Assembly (NCBI GenBank): GCA_024679535.1
Contig: JAIBDF010000020.1
Span: 1-35,772, forward strand
From: Chromatiales bacterium
Lineage (GTDB): Bacteria > Pseudomonadota > Gammaproteobacteria > Steroidobacterales > Woeseiaceae
Length of the DNA: 35,772 bases
Direction: 5' to 3'
The translations under genes and the position numbers were made by a program. Each line of letters begins with the position of its first letter. Within the stretch, counting starts at the first letter, position 1. The notes under the pieces are model-generated. The model was not told the origin of the DNA, did no database searches, and saw only the letters and a program-made list of their open reading frames with translations. Below, piece by piece: positions 7,950 through 17,060 of this stretch.

Positions 7950-8342
7950 TTAGAGACCAATTTCCTGCTTGACTTTTTCCTCGGCTTTCTTGAGATCCGA
8001 TTGGAGTCGATCCAGCTCCTGTTGCAGGGGTCCGGTCAGCATGGCGGTCTCGGCATTGAGATCTAGCGACGGCATTGCAGCGACAATGTTAACGGGTGGC
8101 GCAGCCGGCTGATCCGGCGCACGCCAGTTCGCGATTGCGATTACGGCCACAGCGGCGGCCACACCAGTGATTGTACTCGCCCACCAGAATAGCGGTGGCC
8201 GAGTCACGGGTGCCGGACGACTGCCCTCGAGCTCGGGCGTTGCAGCACGCAATGAAGCTTCGATACGACGCTCGAGCTCATCGCTTACGGACGCATCGAT
8301 TCGTTGTGCGTCGTCGTGCAGTTGTTTGGCTAACTTATCCAT
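7950..8342 (-). CDS. Single-pass membrane protein, probable anti-sigma factor partner
   Basis: This 130-residue protein has an N-terminal cytoplasmic region rich in charged helices (DKLAKQLHDDAQRIDASVSDELERRI), one membrane helix at about residues 52-72 (WWASTITGVAAAVAVIAIANW), and a periplasmic tail ending in a short heptad-like coiled coil (LQQELDRLQSDLKKAEEKVKQEI). The ATG at 8342 is inside the end of the sigma factor gene (shared ATGGATAA, 8-base overlap), so translation is coupled. This position and topology are typical of anti-sigma factors, but no zinc-binding HxxxCxxC motif is present. Function is inferred from context only; it resembles uncharacterised proteins encoded after ECF sigma genes. 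Confidence 0.65.
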   Translation of the reverse strand: MDKLAKQLHDDAQRIDASVSDELERRIEASLRAATPELEGSRPAPVTRPPLFWWASTITGVAAAVAVIAIANWRAPDQPAAPPVNIVAAMPSLDLNAETAMLTGPLQQELDRLQSDLKKAEEKVKQEIGL

Positions 8343-8877
8343 AGGCTTCACTTTGTTGGGCGGCACTATTCAGGTGCGTTCCGAGCACGCGCCGCCCTCT
8401 CATCAGGTTGACTTTGGTCCAGGACGCGGAGCGATCCAGGGCCCTGGAAATATCGTTGACGGACATATCTTCGGCATAGCGCAACCACATGGCCGAGTAG
8501 ACTTCGTCATTGAGCAGCTGGCGTGCGCTGACCCACAGGTTCTCTGTCTCGGAGTCTGCTATGCATTGCTGTAATGGATCGTTCTCCTGGTCCCGCAGAT
8601 CGCCGATCTCTACGAGCTCAGGCCCGCGTAACTTGGCAGCGTTGCGAATCGCAATACGGTAAAGCCAGGTGCTGAAACGCCAACGCGGATCGTAGGAGTG
8701 CAGATAGCGAAACGCTGCTACCAATGTGTCCTGTAGCACGTCCTCCGCATCCGCATAGCTCGGGCTGCGCGTCAGCAAAAAGCGCAGCAGCCGCACTCTG
8801 TAAGCACGCACGAGGTCCGCGAAGGCGTCTGCGGACCCCGCTTTGGCGGCGGCAATCAGTTTGAGTTCGTCACTCAC
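8335..8877 (-). CDS. ECF-type RNA polymerase sigma factor
   Basis: This 180-residue sigma-70-family protein has only regions 2 and 4. Region 2 includes AYRVRLLRFLLTRSPSYADAEDVLQDT and the -10 recognition helix WRFSTWLYRIAIRNAAK (about 66-82). Region 4 includes MWLRYAEDMSVNDISRAL and the recognition helix RSASWTKVNLMRGRR (about 148-163). The start is the GTG at 8877, which overlaps the end of the upstream secreted-protein gene by 8 bases (GTGAGTGA). The downstream neighbour is a one-helix anti-sigma candidate, also overlapping. This suggests a stress-responsive regulator released from a membrane partner. Its target promoters are unknown; whether it drives the adjacent oxidase operon is open. 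Confidence 0.9.
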   Translation of the reverse strand: MSDELKLIAAAKAGSADAFADLVRAYRVRLLRFLLTRSPSYADAEDVLQDTLVAAFRYLHSYDPRWRFSTWLYRIAIRNAAKLRGPELVEIGDLRDQENDPLQQCIADSETENLWVSARQLLNDEVYSAMWLRYAEDMSVNDISRALDRSASWTKVNLMRGRRVLGTHLNSAAQQSEAYG

Positions 8878-9808
8878 TTAACGTCCGAACAACGAGATCC
8901 GGGGCGATTGCCAGGGAAATGCTGAGGTTGTTACCACGGGCTTCAACTTTAGTGCCCTGAATCATGGCAACCATTTCCTCATCCACATCGTCACTGAAAG
9001 CCATCAGGCTCACCAGACCACGAACGACGCTGGCGAGCGATTCGGCCATTTCAGGCTCGGTTGTCACCAGCTTGGCCTCCAGGGCGAGCTTGTCTGCAGC
9101 CGCGGCCATCATAAAGGCAACCTGTTCGGTGTTGCGCAGAATATTGGACTCCCAGTCCGAGTCGGCGTCATCGCCCATGGCCGTAGAGTTCATGCCCGCC
9201 TGCAACAGCGTCTTCTCAGCCGAAAGCACCAGCAGGGCGCCATCGTGGCTGTTCCTGCCAGCAATTTTACCGTTATTCGCGAGCAGGCCCTGCATCTGCT
9301 CCTCTGTGCCGGTAATCAGGATCTTGTTCTTAAGCGCCAGGCTGACCCAGGCCTCATCTTCGAGTGATTCGATGTCTATTTCGAAATCACCATTGGACAG
9401 TTTCAGGGTTTCATCGCCGTCTGTGCCAGAAAAATGATAGTAAGTCTTGCCCGAAGCTTTGAGCGGCGTGAGATCACCCTCGGCGGCAACGAAGGTCATT
9501 ACCTTGTCCCTGGTCTCCTGGCTGATATTGCCTTCAAACAGGATGACAGGCCCCGCGCCTGCGAGCGAAAACGCCGTCATGCTATCCAGTTCACTGTCCA
9601 GATCCACGCCGGCCTCTTCCCTGATATCGGAAAATGCCTCTTCCTGGAGCCACGTATAGACGCCCTGCCCGGGTCCATCCTCACGCATTTGTTCGAGATC
9701 AATGTGGAAATACCAGACGGCTGACCCCGGGAGATCCTCTACATCCGCGGTGGCCAGTACCGGCAGGGTCAGTAGCAGTCCAATAATCAGTATTTTCAAA
9801 TAACGCAT
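8870..9808 (-). CDS. Secreted protein of unknown function, first gene of the sigma cassette
   Basis: This 312-residue protein has a Sec signal peptide (MRYLKILIIGLLLTLPVLATA, cleavage likely after residue 21) and then an acidic soluble domain. I do not recognise the family with certainty; VWYFHIDLEQMREDGPG near the start and TFVAAEGDLTPLKASGKTYY and KILITGTEEQMQGLL further on suggest a repeated alpha/beta fold of the kind seen in uncharacterised periplasmic proteins. No catalytic motif, lipobox or membrane helix is visible. I chose the ATG at 9808, because GAGGG is 8 bases upstream; the in-frame ATG at 9814 is too close to it. The gene overlaps the sigma factor gene by 8 bases, so its product may be the signal input or the main regulated product of that cassette. 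Confidence 0.72.
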   Translation of the reverse strand: MRYLKILIIGLLLTLPVLATADVEDLPGSAVWYFHIDLEQMREDGPGQGVYTWLQEEAFSDIREEAGVDLDSELDSMTAFSLAGAGPVILFEGNISQETRDKVMTFVAAEGDLTPLKASGKTYYHFSGTDGDETLKLSNGDFEIDIESLEDEAWVSLALKNKILITGTEEQMQGLLANNGKIAGRNSHDGALLVLSAEKTLLQAGMNSTAMGDDADSDWESNILRNTEQVAFMMAAAADKLALEAKLVTTEPEMAESLASVVRGLVSLMAFSDDVDEEMVAMIQGTKVEARGNNLSISLAIAPDLVVRTLSE

Positions 9809-9871
9809 CGACATACCCTCAAATCAAGTTCTTATACTGTTATAGGGGCGGTCGCTGGATTCGGTTACACG

Positions 9872-11293
9872 TCAGGCGAATTTTTTACTGCTGGTCATGT
9901 AACTCACGCCAAAGGTCAGCACCAGTCCGGCTAAAAAACCCGGGATTGCCTCGTACAGGCCGTGGTAGTCGGCCTTGAACCAGGTCAGCCAGGCCACGCT
10001 CGCCAGGAATCCCCCGGACATGCCAGCCAGCACACCCTCCCAGGTGATACGTTCATAAAAGAGGATACCCAGTATCACGGGACCGAACGCAGACCCGAGT
10101 CCCGACCACGATGCCAGTACGAAATGGAAGATTACTCGTGGCTCCTGGATACCCAGCACAACGGCGATGGCGCCAATCACGATCGTCACAAGTTTGCCGT
10201 AGCTTGCCAGCCGTGCGTCGCTTTCATCGCTCCCCATGATCTTTTGGTAGGTATCGCGCACCACGGACGAGGACGCCAGAAGCAGTAGCGAATCGACTGT
10301 GGACATGATCGCGGACAAAACCACCACAAGCAGCATCCCTGCGATTATCGGCGGGAACAGATTGTTCGAGATGACCGGGAAGATGGTCTCCGGATCTTCG
10401 AGACCCGGATACAGTGCGCGACCCGCGACTCCGGCCGTTACGGCTCCCGCGGCGAAGATAAACAGCACGACCAGCGACACAATGCGTGCTTTCCGGATTT
10501 CCATATCATCGCGCGCCGACATGTAGCGAATCAGCAATTGCGGCACGCCGATAAACGGCAGGCCGATAGCGACGAAGCTCGCTATGCCAATCCAGGCAGG
10601 CTTGCCGGCAAATGCAAACATGTCGAGCAGCGCAGGGTCCTGTTGAGACAGGGAGAGCTTCACCTCGCCCCACCCACCGGACGCGATGATGGCCGCTGCG
10701 GGTACCGCTATAAGGCCCAGCAACATGAGTACACCCTGCACCACGTCGGTATAGGACACAGCTTTGTAGCCGCCGACAAACGTATACCCAATGATGAACA
10801 CCGCGCCGACGATGACGCCGGTTTTGTAATCCATACCGAGGAAACTCGAGAATGCCTTGCCCGATGCCACCATCTGCGCCGTCACATACGTCGTCACCAT
10901 GACCAATATAATCAGTACGGCAACACCGCGAATCAGGTGCCATTTGTCCTGAAATTTTGCAGCAAGTACATCCGGCACCGTGATCGAATCGGTCTCATCC
11001 CCCAATTTCTTGAGCTTGCGGGACACCAGCCCCCACGACAGCCCGATGCCAATCATTTGACCAACGACGACCCAGTAAGCCTGCGCGCCGACCGCGTAAC
11101 CCATACCCGACAGGCCGAGCAGCAACCAACCACTTTCGCCCGTCGCATTGGTGCTAAACGCCACTACCCAGTAAGGCAGTTTCTTGCCCGCCAGATAGAA
11201 GCCCGAAAGCGTGTGCGTTTCGCGTCGACTCCAGACTGCCAGTGCAGACAGGATGCCGAGATAAACAATGAGGACCGTGACGGTTGTGGACAT
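9872..11293 (-). CDS. Sodium:solute symporter (SSS family, PutP-like)
   Basis: This 473-residue inner-membrane protein is predicted to have about 12-13 helices. SSS signs include the N-terminal SGFYLAGKKLPYW with NATGESGWLLLGLSGMGYAVG, as in PutP (Na+-site helix), GYKAVSYTDVVQGVLM in the middle, and SAIMSTVDSLLLLASSS in the core helix 8 region with the Ser/Thr Na+ ligands. The solute is probably an amino acid such as proline, inferred from overall PutP resemblance. The ATG at 11293 has AGGT 8-9 bases upstream and follows the metalloprotease stop by 20 bases, so it may be cotranscribed and take up peptide-derived amino acids. Confidence 0.9.
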   Translation of the reverse strand: MSTTVTVLIVYLGILSALAVWSRRETHTLSGFYLAGKKLPYWVVAFSTNATGESGWLLLGLSGMGYAVGAQAYWVVVGQMIGIGLSWGLVSRKLKKLGDETDSITVPDVLAAKFQDKWHLIRGVAVLIILVMVTTYVTAQMVASGKAFSSFLGMDYKTGVIVGAVFIIGYTFVGGYKAVSYTDVVQGVLMLLGLIAVPAAAIIASGGWGEVKLSLSQQDPALLDMFAFAGKPAWIGIASFVAIGLPFIGVPQLLIRYMSARDDMEIRKARIVSLVVLFIFAAGAVTAGVAGRALYPGLEDPETIFPVISNNLFPPIIAGMLLVVVLSAIMSTVDSLLLLASSSVVRDTYQKIMGSDESDARLASYGKLVTIVIGAIAVVLGIQEPRVIFHFVLASWSGLGSAFGPVILGILFYERITWEGVLAGMSGGFLASVAWLTWFKADYHGLYEAIPGFLAGLVLTFGVSYMTSSKKFA

Positions 11294-11313
11294 TGGTGCA
11301 ACCTGTTCTGAAT

Positions 11314-13725
11314 TTAGCCGATGGGAGAACCGGGTGGTACCGTCGCCGGCACGAGCATCTTGATGGCATCGGGGTTGTCCATGAGACGCCGCATTTCCTG
11401 TTCCGCGAAACGGTAGTGAACTCGAGCGGCACGATCGCGCGAACTGCGTCCCGATAGCCAGTCCTGCAGCTCAACAATCGCCGCGTATGCGCGAGCTCGC
11501 ACATCGCCGTCGGCGTCTTCATTGAATGCCAGCGCCATCAATCCGTAGAGGACCTGCATATTGGTCTGACGCTGAATGGCCGCCTCGATACCGCTACCGG
11601 GTTCGGAATACCAGCTGGCGCTGAGAAGACCCCGGGCAATGGCATCGAAACCGAGCGAGCCTGCGCGTTCAAGGCGGGCGGCCCGGCGCGGTTCGAGCAG
11701 AACCTGCAGGGTCAGGGCAACCGAACTGCGTGCCGGTGCGATCGCATCGAAATTCATGCCGGTCTTACCGTCGAAGGTCTCGCGAGACTTGGGGTCATTG
11801 GGCACACGCGGCGTAATCGCATCAAGCAGGCTTTGCGGCACGCCCAGAACACCCGGGTCCAGCGTTTTCAGCAAGGCATCGATAGCCTGCTGCTGGCGCG
11901 CCACTGCCACGGGACGGGCATCGTCCTGCCCATCGGCACGCAGGCGGTAATTGAAATACTGCCCGCCTATGAGTTTGCCGACCGCCTGAATCTGAAACCG
12001 GTGCAGCAGATAGATTGGCACCAGGGCTTCTTCGATGGTCGCAAGGGGTCGCCCGATGCGAATATTGCGCTCCGAAAATCGCTGCAGGGCAATGTCACGA
12101 ACGCGCATCAAATGCTCGAGTTCAGCAATCGCATCTGCACCATTGTCCCAAAGGTTGCCATCCGGATGTGACGTGGAAACGGAACGGGAATCCCTGTCTG
12201 CGACGTATTTGAAACCCTGGCGAAACGTTTCGAGCAGGATCTCTGCCCGCTCTTTGGCACGATCTACGCCATCCGGAAAATCCTGGTACGCGTAGAGCAC
12301 TGTTCGCTTGTCCCACTCACCGATGCCCACGTCATAGGCTTCCGACAGATCAAGATCACCCTCCGCAGTGATGCGCACCAGGGGCGCGGGGTAATCCATG
12401 ACCGAGGCGCGATCCTGGGTGCTGGCCGCGAAGTTATGCTCGAAGCCGAGCGTGTGTCCAACCTCATGTGCGGACAACTGCCGAATTCGTGCAAGCGACA
12501 TCTCGAGCATTTCCGGCGGCACCGACTCGTCAACGTAAGGAGCCAGCAGACCTTCGGCGATCAGGTAATCCTGCCGCACACGTAGCGAACCGAGCGATAC
12601 CTGCCCCTTCAGAATCTCCCCGGTGCGCGGGTCAAGAACGGATGATCCATAAGACCAGCCACGGGTCGAGCGATGCACCCACTGGATAACGTTGTAACGC
12701 ACGTCCATCGGGTCCGCGCCGTCGGGCAACATCTCGACCCGGTAAGCGTCTTTGTAGCCCGCCGCTTCGAACGCCTGGGCCCACCAGCGGGCGCCGTCGA
12801 GCAAGGCGGATCGCACGGGCTCGGGGGCGCCTCGATCCAGGTAATAAATTATCGGCTCAACTGCCTCGCTGACCTCGGTCGAGGGGTCCCTCTTCTGCAG
12901 CCGATGGCGGCGGCCGAAACCATTGATCAATTCCCCACCAATCGGTGCCGCATAGTCGGCAAACCCGCCGCTGTCGTAGCGCAACCCGATTACGCCGGCG
13001 CGCGGATCGTAGGGCAGCGGCTCGTAGTTGTCGTCGGGCAAACGAATGAACGAGTGATGCACATGAACTGTCAGTGCAGTGCTGTCCGGCACGACGGTCG
13101 GAAGATGCGGCCCGGTCGCACTGCCGACAAGTGTAATGATCGCCTCAACCTCGGTGTTATCAGGAAATGCCTTGGTACGCGGCAGGAAAATAGCGGACCG
13201 TGAATCGTCCACGCTGAAACTGCCTTCGCCCGCAGCTGCCAGTCGCGCACTCAAAGCATGCGAATCGCGCACAAAAAAGGCGGTGGCATCAATAATCGTC
13301 GACGCAGCGTCACCGTCCATATCGGTAAAGCCCCAGATCACGGACCGGGCGAACGATTCCGCGATCGCCTGGCGCTCGTCGGCACTGTCGCTGCGCGCGC
13401 GATACTGGAGATTGTCTTCGACGAGCAGGATCTTCGGGCCGCTGCGCATGAAGCGCACAATTTTCGTCGCACCCAGCTGCCCACGATCGAGCCCGAGGTC
13501 ATTGGAGCCCACACCTCTTGGCAACGACGTCTGGTAAATGAAGGGCACGTCGAATTCGTCGACGCGCACCAGCATGCGCCCCGTTTCCTCATCCCACCAG
13601 GTATCGATGAAGCCTTCGAAGGACTGGTATGCGGTCACGTCGATCGAGGGCTGTTGGGCAGAGACCTGCCCCGCGGGGAGCAGCAGGTACAGCACGAGTG
13701 TCCAACACAGGAAGCGGTTTGGCAT
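11314..13725 (-). CDS. Secreted zinc metalloprotease (DUF5117/DUF4953-type)
   Basis: This 803-residue exported protein has a signal peptide (MPNRFLCWTLVLYLLLPAGQVSA) and, near residues 420-430, the extended zincin motif HEVGHTLGFEH followed by N and, 15-20 residues on, VMDY (met-turn-like). The N-terminal part (YQSFEGFIDTWWDEETGRMLV, GSNDLGLDRGQLG, YQTSLPRGVG) matches large uncharacterised bacterial zinc-dependent metalloproteases with DUF5117 before the catalytic domain and DUF4953 around it. The start at 13725 is supported by GGAG 5 bases upstream; the longer open frame has no homology. Its substrate is unknown. It is followed by the symporter and preceded by pssA (45 bases). Confidence 0.88.
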   Translation of the reverse strand: MPNRFLCWTLVLYLLLPAGQVSAQQPSIDVTAYQSFEGFIDTWWDEETGRMLVRVDEFDVPFIYQTSLPRGVGSNDLGLDRGQLGATKIVRFMRSGPKILLVEDNLQYRARSDSADERQAIAESFARSVIWGFTDMDGDAASTIIDATAFFVRDSHALSARLAAAGEGSFSVDDSRSAIFLPRTKAFPDNTEVEAIITLVGSATGPHLPTVVPDSTALTVHVHHSFIRLPDDNYEPLPYDPRAGVIGLRYDSGGFADYAAPIGGELINGFGRRHRLQKRDPSTEVSEAVEPIIYYLDRGAPEPVRSALLDGARWWAQAFEAAGYKDAYRVEMLPDGADPMDVRYNVIQWVHRSTRGWSYGSSVLDPRTGEILKGQVSLGSLRVRQDYLIAEGLLAPYVDESVPPEMLEMSLARIRQLSAHEVGHTLGFEHNFAASTQDRASVMDYPAPLVRITAEGDLDLSEAYDVGIGEWDKRTVLYAYQDFPDGVDRAKERAEILLETFRQGFKYVADRDSRSVSTSHPDGNLWDNGADAIAELEHLMRVRDIALQRFSERNIRIGRPLATIEEALVPIYLLHRFQIQAVGKLIGGQYFNYRLRADGQDDARPVAVARQQQAIDALLKTLDPGVLGVPQSLLDAITPRVPNDPKSRETFDGKTGMNFDAIAPARSSVALTLQVLLEPRRAARLERAGSLGFDAIARGLLSASWYSEPGSGIEAAIQRQTNMQVLYGLMALAFNEDADGDVRARAYAAIVELQDWLSGRSSRDRAARVHYRFAEQEMRRLMDNPDAIKMLVPATVPPGSPIG

Positions 13726-13770
13726 GACTTCTCCTTGCGGGCCTAACGGCGGTCCGACGCTAACAATCAA

Positions 13771-14502
13771 TCAGGATTGGCGCGTAATGCGGCCGGCTAT
13801 GATCCCGGCGATCAGCACGAAGAGTCCCATGCCCAGCAGGTACTCGGGAAAGGACCGCGTGATGCCGCAGTAGTAGACACCGGCTATCACAATCACCTGA
13901 AATGCGTTAATGAACAGGCTGTCACGCTTCTTGGCTTTGGGAAAACGAATTCTTGAGATCATGAACAGTGCTAGCACAAACATCATGACAGGCAGATAGA
14001 GGTGCAACGGCATCACACCTGCCAGGTCGGGGTAATGAATCAAAACGAGGATCACCGCCGGTACGAGTCCGCCACCCGCCGCCGTGATCGGCACGCCGGC
14101 AAACCAGCCAGTTGCCGGCTGATCGGAAGTCAGGTTGAATCGCGCCAGACGCATTGCACCCGTTAGCGGAAAGACAGCAACTGCGAGCATCAAGACCCAG
14201 TACTGTCCCGACTCGAACTCGATACCGCCGATTTGCAGGCCGGCATTCAGGGTCAGCACGGCCGGCGCGACACCGAACGAGACCAGGTCGGCCATGGAAT
14301 CGAACTCAGCGCCAAAGTCGGAAGTCGCTTTGAGGAGGCGCGCGGACAAGCCGTCCATCACATCAAGCAATGCGCACCAGACGATGATCCATGCGGCGAG
14401 CTCAAGGTCGCCCAGCTGTGTCGTCACAATCGACGCAATGCCGAGCAACAGACTCAGCGCAGTGAATCCGTTGGGTATGGTGTAGCGAAGGCGACTGCTC
14501 AA
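13771..14502 (-). CDS. pssA: CDP-diacylglycerol-serine O-phosphatidyltransferase
   Basis: This 243-residue inner-membrane enzyme condenses CDP-diacylglycerol with L-serine to make phosphatidylserine, the precursor of phosphatidylethanolamine. The CDP-alcohol phosphotransferase motif is complete around residues 47-72: DVMDGLSARLLKATSDFG then AEFDSMAD, giving the pattern D-x2-D-G-x2-A-R-x8-G-x3-D-x3-D. About eight helices follow, with the serine-type IPNGFTALSLLLG start. The start is a TTG at 14502, because an in-frame stop lies just upstream, no ATG fits the conserved N-terminus, and GAGGT precedes it at 9 bases. This is the membrane-embedded (type II) PssA, not the E. coli PLD-like enzyme. 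Confidence 0.93.
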   Translation of the reverse strand: MSSRLRYTIPNGFTALSLLLGIASIVTTQLGDLELAAWIIVWCALLDVMDGLSARLLKATSDFGAEFDSMADLVSFGVAPAVLTLNAGLQIGGIEFESGQYWVLMLAVAVFPLTGAMRLARFNLTSDQPATGWFAGVPITAAGGGLVPAVILVLIHYPDLAGVMPLHLYLPVMMFVLALFMISRIRFPKAKKRDSLFINAFQVIVIAGVYYCGITRSFPEYLLGMGLFVLIAGIIAGRITRQS

Positions 14503-14575
14503 GGGCTTTCAACCTCTTGTTATTCGTGGACCCATTTTGCATCCGGTGGCCTTGATTATCCACCAATCAACGCGC

Positions 14576-15439
14576 TTAAGGTCCGCCACCCCAGAAACTG
14601 GTGTCCCGGACGTTGGCCCCACTGCCCGAAACACCAATCGGACCACGCGGCACAATCAGCTGCATGCGCATACCATCGCGCTCGACTTCGATCACAACTT
14701 CTTCACCGGGGTCGCCCTGCATCGTCTGGTCGCGCAGATCGGCCATACTGAAAATTCGCTCCCCGTTATACCTCACGATCTCGTCGCCTGCCTGCATCCC
14801 GGCACGGATTCCTGGCGACCCGCTCAGGACCTGCGTGACGTTAACTGCCGTTGGTTGCCCCTGTGCGGCGAGGTAGCGGGCGTAAACATCGTCGCCGACC
14901 TCGGACCGAAGAATGGATTGGGTGGAGTTCATGGACGCATACCTGTCGAACGTCTCTCCGTTGCGTTCCGCTTCCCACTCGGCCTGCAGGGCCTTGAATT
15001 GTGCCGCGGACTCCCGCTGCAGAATCTGCCTGGCCTCATCCTCAGAAAAGCCGCCCTCCACCATCCTGCTGACCCGGCGTTCCTGGTAGCGAATGACCCA
15101 GTCCCGCGTCCCCCCGGAGGTACCGTGCACGGCTTCCCGTACGCGCTCTGCCGACTCCTGTCGAACGGTTGCCGCACGATTGCCAGCGCCCTCCATGCGT
15201 TCGATCTGCGCGAACAGCGTTGCCAGCATATCTTCGAGCGTAATTCTGGCCTCACGCTCCTCGGCAATAATCCGCTCGAGGCGCGCAAACCTGTCCTCGG
15301 CACTCACGCTCTCGGGCAACGCGCCACTCTCAGCCGACTCCACCGAGTGGGTCGTTATCGCGTCCTCGCCGCCAAAAAAGGCGCCGACAGCAAACCCGGC
15401 AAGTAGGCTGATGAGGACAGCAACTGCAATCTTATTCAT
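14576..15439 (-). CDS. Membrane-anchored PDZ-domain protein
   Basis: This 287-residue protein has an N-terminal membrane anchor or signal (MNKIAVAVLISLLAGFAVGAFFGG), a long charged helical region of about residues 45-190 (FARLERIIAEEREARITLEDML and following), and a C-terminal PDZ domain of about residues 190-275 (VLSGSPGIRAGMQAGDEIV, YNGERIFSMADL, EVVIEVERDGMRMQL). The PDZ resembles those of GspC and HtrA-like proteins, but no protease or secretion domain is present. AGGGGG precedes the ATG. It sits 13 bases after the M48 lipoprotein gene, so it may be an adaptor or substrate-recognition partner in the periplasm; the partner is unknown. Confidence 0.85.
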   Translation of the reverse strand: MNKIAVAVLISLLAGFAVGAFFGGEDAITTHSVESAESGALPESVSAEDRFARLERIIAEEREARITLEDMLATLFAQIERMEGAGNRAATVRQESAERVREAVHGTSGGTRDWVIRYQERRVSRMVEGGFSEDEARQILQRESAAQFKALQAEWEAERNGETFDRYASMNSTQSILRSEVGDDVYARYLAAQGQPTAVNVTQVLSGSPGIRAGMQAGDEIVRYNGERIFSMADLRDQTMQGDPGEEVVIEVERDGMRMQLIVPRGPIGVSGSGANVRDTSFWGGGP

Positions 15440-15452
15440 ACGAGCCCCCTAT

Positions 15453-16988
15453 TCATTCCGCGATCTGCGCGGCGACGACTTCTACCGGGCAACCCGATCC
15501 GGTCGCGTACGGCCCCATTCCGGTATTCACGGTCGCAACCCCGCGAGGTTCTATCTGTTCACCCACGTTGAATCGTTTTTGCTGCACGCGGCCCGACGCA
15601 TCGTTATACCGAATCGCTACCTGTACACCCGTGACCGTCACGGAGGTCTCATTTCTAACCGAAATAACGAGATTGTCGCTATTGTCCGCTGAGCACGCAT
15701 GATTAATGTAGGCACCCGGGGTCGACGGCAGGTCGAGGCGGATCAGCTCGCCGGTGGCTGCCTCGCCATACTCACCACCCGCCTCGGCAACAACCTTGAA
15801 GTGCTGAATGGCCTCTGGGAAGTTGCCTCGCGCCTTGGCGATGTCACCGAGCGCGTAATGCGCCGGTGCCGTCGGCAACAGCGCGATACTGTTTTCGAGG
15901 TCAGCAACCGCCGCATCTACCTGGCCAAGTTCCTTTCTCGCGAGCCCACGCTGCAGATGGTAGTAGAAGAAACTGTCACGGCGATCGATCGCACGACTGT
16001 AGTTGGTCACCGCCATGTCAAACTTGTCTTCGACGAGCCGAATATCGCCCCGTAGCGCATGAAAATGCGCTTCATCCGGCAACAGCTTCAGTGCCTGGTT
16101 AACCTTTGCAAGCGCCTGCTGGGCGTCCTTTTCGGCGAGTGCCGTGCGGCCTTCGTCATAGGCCTCATAGGCCGGCTTCAGCTGGTTAGTCCGGCCCATC
16201 ACGGCCTGATATTCGCGCTCCCCGCGCATGCCACCAGGCGGCAGAGTGCTGGCCGTCGCAATGTTCGCACTCACGCGCTCAGGTGACGGCGGATGGCTTG
16301 CAAAGAGTCCGCTTAACCAGTCGGAGCGGCGGCTCTCGCTGAGCCGCACAAACGTCTCCTGGAGCGCCACCGCGCCCTGCGGGTCGTAGCCGGCTTTCGA
16401 CATGTACCGCATGCCATAGAGGTCCGATTCAAGCTCTGCGCTGCGGCCATATCTGGCCAGTCCCGCCTGCGCCAGTACATTGGCGCCGCCGACGATTAAA
16501 GCGCCGTAGTCATTATCACTGGCCGCGATAGCGGTACCCATTACACCGACCTGAATGAGCATCGCGCGGGACTGCTGCTGGGCCGAGTGCCGCGCCGCGG
16601 CATGGACAGCCTCGTGACCGAGCACAGCCGCAAGTTCCGCTTCGGATTCGATCTCAGTGAGTAAGCCACGGTTGATCGCGATCTTGCCGCCGGGTAGCGC
16701 CCAGGCGTTTGGCACCGAGTTATTGAGTACAACGAACTCGTAAGGCAGGTTGACGCCACTTTGTGAAGCTACGCTTTGCCCAACCCGCTGCACGTAGGCC
16801 GTCAGTTCCGGATCAATATCGTAAACGCCGCCCTGTGATTGCTGCATGGGCGAGTAATTCTGCTTACCCATCTCGATTTCCTGCGCGGTGCTCATCATCA
16901 CGAATTCGCGCTGGCCGGTCACCGGGTTAACCGAGCAACCCGTCACCATCAGTAAACTGAGCAGAAGGAAAATAGTTGCCTTACGCAT
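15453..16988 (-). CDS. M48-family metalloprotease lipoprotein with TPR repeats (BepA/YfgC-like)
   Basis: This 511-residue exported lipoprotein has a signal peptide with lipobox LMVTGC (Cys18). The M48 catalytic motif is GHEAVHAAARH at about 124-134 with the third ligand Glu in ELESDLYGMRYM (about 185-193). After residue 270 there are TPR-like helical repeats, then a C-terminal beta-rich domain (SVTVTGVQVAIRYND, FNVGEQIEPRG). BepA-like proteases act in the periplasm in outer-membrane protein quality control. The ATG at 16988 follows GGTGA. It is the first gene of a run with the PDZ protein and pssA. The C-terminal domain after the TPRs is not part of classic BepA and is a difference of this protein. 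Confidence 0.93.
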   Translation of the reverse strand: MRKATIFLLLSLLMVTGCSVNPVTGQREFVMMSTAQEIEMGKQNYSPMQQSQGGVYDIDPELTAYVQRVGQSVASQSGVNLPYEFVVLNNSVPNAWALPGGKIAINRGLLTEIESEAELAAVLGHEAVHAAARHSAQQQSRAMLIQVGVMGTAIAASDNDYGALIVGGANVLAQAGLARYGRSAELESDLYGMRYMSKAGYDPQGAVALQETFVRLSESRRSDWLSGLFASHPPSPERVSANIATASTLPPGGMRGEREYQAVMGRTNQLKPAYEAYDEGRTALAEKDAQQALAKVNQALKLLPDEAHFHALRGDIRLVEDKFDMAVTNYSRAIDRRDSFFYYHLQRGLARKELGQVDAAVADLENSIALLPTAPAHYALGDIAKARGNFPEAIQHFKVVAEAGGEYGEAATGELIRLDLPSTPGAYINHACSADNSDNLVISVRNETSVTVTGVQVAIRYNDASGRVQQKRFNVGEQIEPRGVATVNTGMGPYATGSGCPVEVVAAQIAE

Positions 16989-17060
16989 TACGTCACCATC
17001 ATGATCGTGTTGACAAGTATAACGCCGTAACCCTTGCGGTATATGAAAGGAGAAGAACTC

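Noticed and set aside
10538-11311. Plus-strand frame (257 codons) opposite the Na+/solute symporter
   Set aside because: It is antisense to a complete transporter gene, and its composition is that of a shadow frame.
14537-15406. Plus-strand frame (289 codons) opposite the PDZ protein gene
   Set aside because: The opposite frame carries a signal, a helical region and a PDZ domain; this one has no coherent domain.
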